Shown in pieces: positions 59,803 to 64,000 of a DNA stretch of 64,000 nt. Position numbers and translations under genes: made by a program. Location: assembly GCF_009208555.1 (NCBI RefSeq), contig NZ_WFLI01000011.1:1-64000 (forward strand). The letters run 5' to 3'. Each line of letters starts with the position of its first letter. Position 1 is the first letter of the stretch. The notes beneath the pieces are model-generated. The model worked only from the letters and a program-made list of their open reading frames with translations, was not told where the DNA came from and made no database searches. Source of the DNA: Janthinobacterium violaceinigrum. Its GTDB lineage: Bacteria; Pseudomonadota; Gammaproteobacteria; Burkholderiales; Burkholderiaceae_D.

Positions 59803-61089
59803 TTACGCCGCGTTCAAGGCCTGCTCCAGGTCTTCGCGCAAGTCGTCGATATGCTCTATGCCTACGGACAGGCGCAGCATGTCTTCGGACACGCCCGCCT
59901 TGGCCAGTTCCTCGGCATTGAGCTGGCGGTGCGTGGTGGAGGCCGGGTGCGTGGCCAGCGACTTGGCGTCGCCGATGTTGACCAGGCGCGTAAACAGCTG
60001 CAGGGCGTCGAGCACGCGGGCGCCGGCCGCGCGGGGATCTTCGCCGCTGGCCAGCTTCAGGCCGAACGACAGAATGCCCGAGGCGCGGCCGCGCATGTAT
60101 TTTTTCACCAGCGCGTGGTCCGGATGGTCTTCCAGGCCCGCGTAATTGACCCACGCGACCTTCGGATGCTGCTTCAGGTGTTTGGCCAGGGCCAGCGTGT
60201 TGTCGCAGATGCGGTCCATGCGCAGGGCCAGGGTCTCGATGCCCTGGATCAGCTGGAAGGCGCTCAAGGGCGAGATGGCCGCGCCCATGTTGCGCAGCGG
60301 GACGACGCGTGCGCGGCCGATGAAGGCGGCGGGGCCGAACGCTTCCGTGTAGACGACGCCGTGGTACGACACGTCCGGTTCGTTCAGGCGCTTGAAGCGC
60401 TCCTTGTGATCAAACCATGGGAACTTGCCGCTGTCGACGATGGCGCCGCCCACGGTGGTGCCGTGGCCGCCCAGGTATTTGGTCAGCGAATGGACGACGA
60501 TGTCGGCGCCATGCTCGATGGGACGGAACAGGTAGGGACTCGGTACCGTGTTATCGACGATCAGCGGGATGCCGTGCGCGTGCGCGATCTCGGCCAGCTT
60601 CGCCACGTCCGTGACATTGCCCAGCGGGTTGCCGATCGATTCGCAGAAGATGGCCTTGGTGCGCGCGTCGATCAGCGCGGCGAAGGTCTCGGGCTGGCGC
60701 GCATCGGCAAAGCGCACTTCGATGCCGATCTGCGGCAGGGTGTGGGCAAACAGGTTGTAGGTGCCGCCATACAGCTGGCTGGCGGAGATGAAATTGTCGC
60801 CCGCTTCCGCGATGGTCTGGATCGCGTAGGTGATCGCCGCCATGCCCGACGCGACGGCCAGCGCGGCCACGCCGCCTTCCAGCGCCGCAACCCTTTTTTC
60901 CAGCACGTCCTGCGTGGGATTCATGATGCGCGTGTAGATATTGCCGGCCACCTTGAGGTCGAACAGGTCGGCGCCATGCTGGGCATTGTCGAAGGCGTAG
61001 GCCACCGTCTGGTAGATGGGGACGGCGGCGGCCTTGGTGGTCGGGTCGGGGGTGTAGCCGGCGTGCACGGCCAGGGTTTCGATTCTCAT
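59803..61089 (-). CDS. metY: O-acetylhomoserine sulfhydrylase (MetY type)
   Basis: From ATG 61089 (GGAGA upstream) the 428-residue PLP enzyme has the Cys/Met-metabolism fold with [50 protein letters not shown] and the PLP lysine in [11 protein letters not shown]. The length and the long C-terminal insertion (about 240-300) fit MetY (O-acetylhomoserine aminocarboxypropyltransferase) better than MetB or MetZ. It makes homocysteine from O-acetylhomoserine and sulfide. The gene stands alone; the 94-base gap upstream shows no clear known regulator site. Confidence 0.93.
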   Translation of the reverse strand: MRIETLAVHAGYTPDPTTKAAAVPIYQTVAYAFDNAQHGADLFDLKVAGNIYTRIMNPTQDVLEKRVAALEGGVAALAVASGMAAITYAIQTIAEAGDNFISASQLYGGTYNLFAHTLPQIGIEVRFADARQPETFAALIDARTKAIFCESIGNPLGNVTDVAKLAEIAHAHGIPLIVDNTVPSPYLFRPIEHGADIVVHSLTKYLGGHGTTVGGAIVDSGKFPWFDHKERFKRLNEPDVSYHGVVYTEAFGPAAFIGRARVVPLRNMGAAISPLSAFQLIQGIETLALRMDRICDNTLALAKHLKQHPKVAWVNYAGLEDHPDHALVKKYMRGRASGILSFGLKLASGEDPRAAGARVLDALQLFTRLVNIGDAKSLATHPASTTHRQLNAEELAKAGVSEDMLRLSVGIEHIDDLREDLEQALNAA

Positions 61090-61183
61090 GTGGTCTCCGG
61101 TGTCGATGGTATGCGGTGGTGAAATCCGCAGCCATTGTGCCATGCACCCGTTACCAAGTTATCACGCTTGATAGAATTTTAAG

Positions 61184-62095
61184 TCATAAGCTAGTGCTGT
61201 CTTGATATAAGTCATCGAGCTCCACCCGGCCGATGAAGCGTTCGTGCGTGCCATGCTGGGCGCAGGCAAACGCGCCGCCGATGGCGCCGCGGCGCATGGC
61301 CGCGTCGATGCCCGCACCAGCCAGCCAGGCGTGCAGGAAGGCGGCGACGAACGAGTCGCCCGCGCCATTCGTGTCCACCACGGGCAAGTTCAAGCCTGCC
61401 GCCGGAGTGTGGCGCACTGTCTCGCTGCCCCGTTCCAGCACGTACGCGCCATCCGCGCCCGCCATGGCGATCACGGCTTGCGCGCGCCCTTCAGCCACGA
61501 TGGCCCGCATGACGGACTGCGTGCGCTCGCCCAGCGCGGCCGTGCTGAGGAAGACCAGGTCGGCGCGCAGGGCAAAGACCTTGTGGTGCGGATTGACGCC
61601 ATCCCAGTCGTGCAAATCGGTCGACACGCTGGTGCCGCACACGAGCGCGTCGTCAAACAGCTCGGCCACCCAGCCCATGATGGAAAAGTGCGAATGGCGG
61701 GCCGGCCCCAGGTAGGGAAGATAAAAAGCGGCGGGCATGCGCACGTCTTCCGGATGGCGGCCGTCGTACAGCGACAGCCGGCGCCCTTGCGGGTCGACCA
61801 GGTTGACGCTGCGCCGCGTGCCCGATGGTTCGACGAGATGGGAAAAATCGAGTTTGGCATCCTTGTAGCGCTGCAGGATGGCCGCGCCCTGCGCATCGTC
61901 GCCGATGAAATCGATGAACTTGCAGCGCAGGCCCAGCGCATGGCAGCCCAGCGCCACGCCGTTGCCCGTGTGCGCCACGTAATCGTGGATGGGCGGCACG
62001 TGCAGCGAATCGGCCACGGGCAATTGCAGGCCGGGGACGCGCACGATGGTGTCGATGCCGGCGCCGCCGACCACTAAAATGTCATAGCTGCTCAT
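61184..62095 (-). CDS. PfkB-family sugar kinase
   Basis: The 303-residue protein is a ribokinase-like kinase: GGAGIDTIVRVP at the N-terminus, GNGVALGCHALGL, and the C-terminal signature DTNGAGDSFVAAF with the catalytic Asp. It probably phosphorylates a sugar released from maltodextrin or a related compound, since it follows a GH13 amylase gene by an ATGA overlap and a MalG-type permease gene. The substrate cannot be fixed from sequence. Confidence 0.88.
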   Translation of the reverse strand: MSSYDILVVGGAGIDTIVRVPGLQLPVADSLHVPPIHDYVAHTGNGVALGCHALGLRCKFIDFIGDDAQGAAILQRYKDAKLDFSHLVEPSGTRRSVNLVDPQGRRLSLYDGRHPEDVRMPAAFYLPYLGPARHSHFSIMGWVAELFDDALVCGTSVSTDLHDWDGVNPHHKVFALRADLVFLSTAALGERTQSVMRAIVAEGRAQAVIAMAGADGAYVLERGSETVRHTPAAGLNLPVVDTNGAGDSFVAAFLHAWLAGAGIDAAMRRGAIGGAFACAQHGTHERFIGRVELDDLYQDSTSL

Positions 62096-63738
62096 GGTGC
62101 TGCCTTTTCTAACAGGACGGTGCCGGCCGCGTTCACCGCGACGGCGCCGTCTTTGACGGTATAGGTTTGATCCGCATAGGCGTCGCGCAGCCGGGTGCCA
62201 TCGGCGAACACGCCGTGCACTTTCAGCTCGAGCGCGCCTTGCGCTTCGGGCACGGCGATGACGGCATCGCCATCGATCACGCGGGCGAACGCGTACGGCT
62301 TGTCGTTGATGAAGCGGTGTTCGCCGCGCGCCAAGGCGGGGTGGCGCAAACGGAACTGGCCCAGCTTGCGCGCATGCGCGAGGGTGGCGCCGTCGATCGA
62401 GTTCCAGTTCATGTCGGAGCGGGTGGCTTGCTGCTCGTCGCCGACGGGCGCCGCGCCAGGCGCGCGCGCGCTTTCATCGCCATAGAACAGCTGCACGCCG
62501 CCCGGCGCCAGCAGCAGGGCGGACAAGCCATGCCGCAATTGCCCGCGGGGGAACAGGCTCGTGTCGTGCGACGAGATGTACGACAGGATGTCGTAGCGGG
62601 GTTCATTGCCCATGCGTTTGCCCAGCAACGTCGCATACTGGCAGTACACGCCGTCGATGCTTTTCCAGTCCGCGCCGGCGCGGCTTTGAAAGTCGAAATT
62701 GATCATCGAGTCGAAGCCCGCGTCGTGCCAGCTGCTGCGCTCGGGGCCATGGCCCCACGCTTCGCCCGTCATCCAGAACGCAGAGTCGTCGATTTTCTGC
62801 TGCGGGTGACGGGTTTTCCAATCCTTGAGGGCATCGGTGGCGGCCGCGCGCAGGGCCAGCCAGCTGGCCGGCTCCACGTGCTTGACGGTGTCGGCCCTGA
62901 AACCGTCGACGCCGAACTCGCGCACCCAGTCGGCCAGCCAGTTGACAAGGTAAGTGCGGACAGTCGCATCGGGCAGGGCCACGGCGCGCGTGTCGCTTTT
63001 ACGTTGCAGGATGGGCGGCAGGCCCACGGCCTTGCCGCTCTCGGTGCGGAAGTCGGGCAGATAGGCCAGCTGCATGGTGAAATCGTCCTTGCCGCCGTCG
63101 AGGTAGCCGGGCAAGCCCGCGCGCACCCAGTCCGGGCCCCACCATTGCTTGAATTCGAAGTTGTTGTAGTCGATGAAGCTGTGATAATCGCGCAAGGTGG
63201 CTGTTTCGTGGCCGGGCCACAGCACGGGCACCTTGTATTGCGCCAGGGTGCGCAAGTCCGCGTAACCCGGGTGGTTCAGCACCACGTCGAACAACACGCG
63301 GATACCTTGCGCGTGGGCCGTGTCGACCATCTCGCGCAGTTCCTCGCGCGTGCCCATGTTGGCATCCATGGTGGTGTAGTCGAGCGCCCAGTAGCCGTGG
63401 TAGGCGTAGTGCCGGAATTGCTGCTTGCCGCCCACCACCCAGCCGTGGATCTGCTCGTACGGCGCCGTGATCCACAGGGCGTTGACGCCCAGGTCGCGGA
63501 AATAGCCGGCCTTGAGCTGCTGCGTGATGCCGGCGATGTCGCCGCCGTGGAAGCTGCCGACATCGCCGCCTTGCGGGTCGGCCGCGCGGCCATAACTGTG
63601 GTCGTTGCCGGGATTGCCGTTGGCGAAACGGTCCGTCACGGCGAAGTAGACGATGGGGTTGTCTGCGAAGCTGACGCTCCCTGCCTGCGCCGAAGCGCTG
63701 AGTAACAGGGCGGCCAGCGTAGTCAGGGCGCTGCGCAT
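62092..63738 (-). CDS. Periplasmic or secreted GH13 alpha-amylase
   Basis: The 548-residue protein from ATG 63738 has a signal peptide (MRSALTTLAALLLSASAQAG). The GH13 barrel shows the four conserved regions: DVVLNH, GFRADTVKHV with the nucleophile Asp, GEAWG with the acid/base Glu, and ISSHDT with the transition-state Asp. A small C-terminal beta domain (last about 85 residues) follows. It should cut starch or maltodextrins outside the cytoplasm, feeding the transporter whose permease gene precedes it. Confidence 0.92.
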   Translation of the reverse strand: MRSALTTLAALLLSASAQAGSVSFADNPIVYFAVTDRFANGNPGNDHSYGRAADPQGGDVGSFHGGDIAGITQQLKAGYFRDLGVNALWITAPYEQIHGWVVGGKQQFRHYAYHGYWALDYTTMDANMGTREELREMVDTAHAQGIRVLFDVVLNHPGYADLRTLAQYKVPVLWPGHETATLRDYHSFIDYNNFEFKQWWGPDWVRAGLPGYLDGGKDDFTMQLAYLPDFRTESGKAVGLPPILQRKSDTRAVALPDATVRTYLVNWLADWVREFGVDGFRADTVKHVEPASWLALRAAATDALKDWKTRHPQQKIDDSAFWMTGEAWGHGPERSSWHDAGFDSMINFDFQSRAGADWKSIDGVYCQYATLLGKRMGNEPRYDILSYISSHDTSLFPRGQLRHGLSALLLAPGGVQLFYGDESARAPGAAPVGDEQQATRSDMNWNSIDGATLAHARKLGQFRLRHPALARGEHRFINDKPYAFARVIDGDAVIAVPEAQGALELKVHGVFADGTRLRDAYADQTYTVKDGAVAVNAAGTVLLEKAAP

Positions 63739-63740
63739 GG

Positions 63741-64000
63741 TCAGCCTTTCACGCCGCCAGCCGTCAGGCCGGAGATCATCCACTTCTGCGCCAGCAGGAA
63801 CACGGCCGTGATGGGCAGGCCGGACAGGATGGCTGCCGCGGCAAAGTCGCCCCACAGGTATTTTTGCTCGTACAGGAACAGTTTCGAGCCGACGGCCAGG
63901 GTCAGGTTGTTCTGCTCATGCAGCAGCACGGAAGCGATCGGGTATTCGATGATGGCGCCGATGAACGACAGCAGGAACACCACCATCAGGATGGGCACCG
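63741..64000 (-). CDS. malG: MalG-type maltodextrin ABC permease, 3' part only
   Basis: Only the last about 86 codons are in the window; the 5' part is beyond the right edge. The visible end has [20 protein letters not shown], the LTLAVG segment, and the typical MalG end [19 protein letters not shown]. It transports maltose or maltodextrins together with MalF and an ATPase, and stops 2 bases before the amylase start, so they form one operon. Confidence 0.9.
   Translation of the reverse strand, partial: VPILMVVFLLSFIGAIIEYPIASVLLHEQNNLTLAVGSKLFLYEQKYLWGDFAAAAILSGLPITAVFLLAQKWMISGLTAGGVKG

Overview
The window looks like chromosome of a high-GC betaproteobacterium of the Oxalobacteraceae, most likely Janthinobacterium or a close relative such as Massilia or Duganella. 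This is inferred from gene content (orphan VgrG islands with PoNe/PoNi and Tle1 cargo, two AspT copies with aspartate 4-decarboxylase, ubiUVT, a Pls/PosA-type NRPS) and from G+C-rich coding with translational coupling (ATGA overlaps) almost everywhere. No rRNA, tRNA, CRISPR array or transposase was found.

Region 1 (1-19.8 kb) is a type VI secretion (T6SS) accessory island with no core tss genes. It starts with an M15 peptidase (TagX-like), a PAAR protein and a cut-off membrane protein. VgrG cluster 1 (+) is an anchored Ala/Pro-rich protein, VgrG, a DUF4123 adaptor, a DUF3304-type lipoprotein and a Tle1-type phospholipase. VgrG cluster 2 (-) converges on it: VgrG with a C-terminal transthyretin-like extension, a PoNe-type DNase effector, five consecutive PoNi-type immunity paralogues, and a second secreted protein with the DUF3304-like motif. 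The PoNi block is clearly more A+T-rich than its surroundings and contains a recent 1,134-bp tandem duplication.

Region 2 (19.8-28 kb) is housekeeping and accessory: a secreted protein, a DUF2325 protein behind a Fur-like box, a TlpA-like redox protein with an Lgt-like membrane part, the dmeRF metal-efflux pair with an almost textbook DmeR operator, YjdM, an RlmN-like radical SAM enzyme, small zinc-site proteins, a TrpF homologue and a LysR regulator. Region 3 (27.8-32.5 kb) holds a Sfp-type phosphopantetheinyl transferase coupled to a Pls/PosA-type NRPS.

Region 4 (32.5-45.3 kb) is a low-oxygen block: class III ribonucleotide reductase with its glycyl-radical segment as a separate small ORF (nrdD, nrdD', nrdG), the oxygen-independent ubiquinone genes ubiU-ubiV-ubiT, an HMA metal-binding protein, a periplasmic binding protein, and aspT-aspT-aspD. 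FNR-type boxes occur before several of these units, and a pair of NrdR-like boxes lies before nrdD.

Region 5 (45.3-50.1 kb) is a TolC/HlyD/ABC-2 export operon with no ATPase gene. Region 6 (50.2-58.1 kb) is the best candidate for an undescribed system: a seven-gene, mostly ATGA-coupled set encoding a MoxR-type AAA+ ATPase, two unrecognised proteins, a HExxH metallopeptidase-VWA fusion, an unrecognised helical protein, a PaaK-like adenylate-forming enzyme and a NadR-like NMN adenylyltransferase/kinase. Region 7 (58.1-64 kb) has a TetR/SDR pair, MetY, and the end of a maltodextrin cluster (PfkB kinase, GH13 amylase, MalG fragment). Two near-perfect 27-bp GGGGTC palindromes (27.8 and 55.0 kb) belong to one dispersed repeat family.
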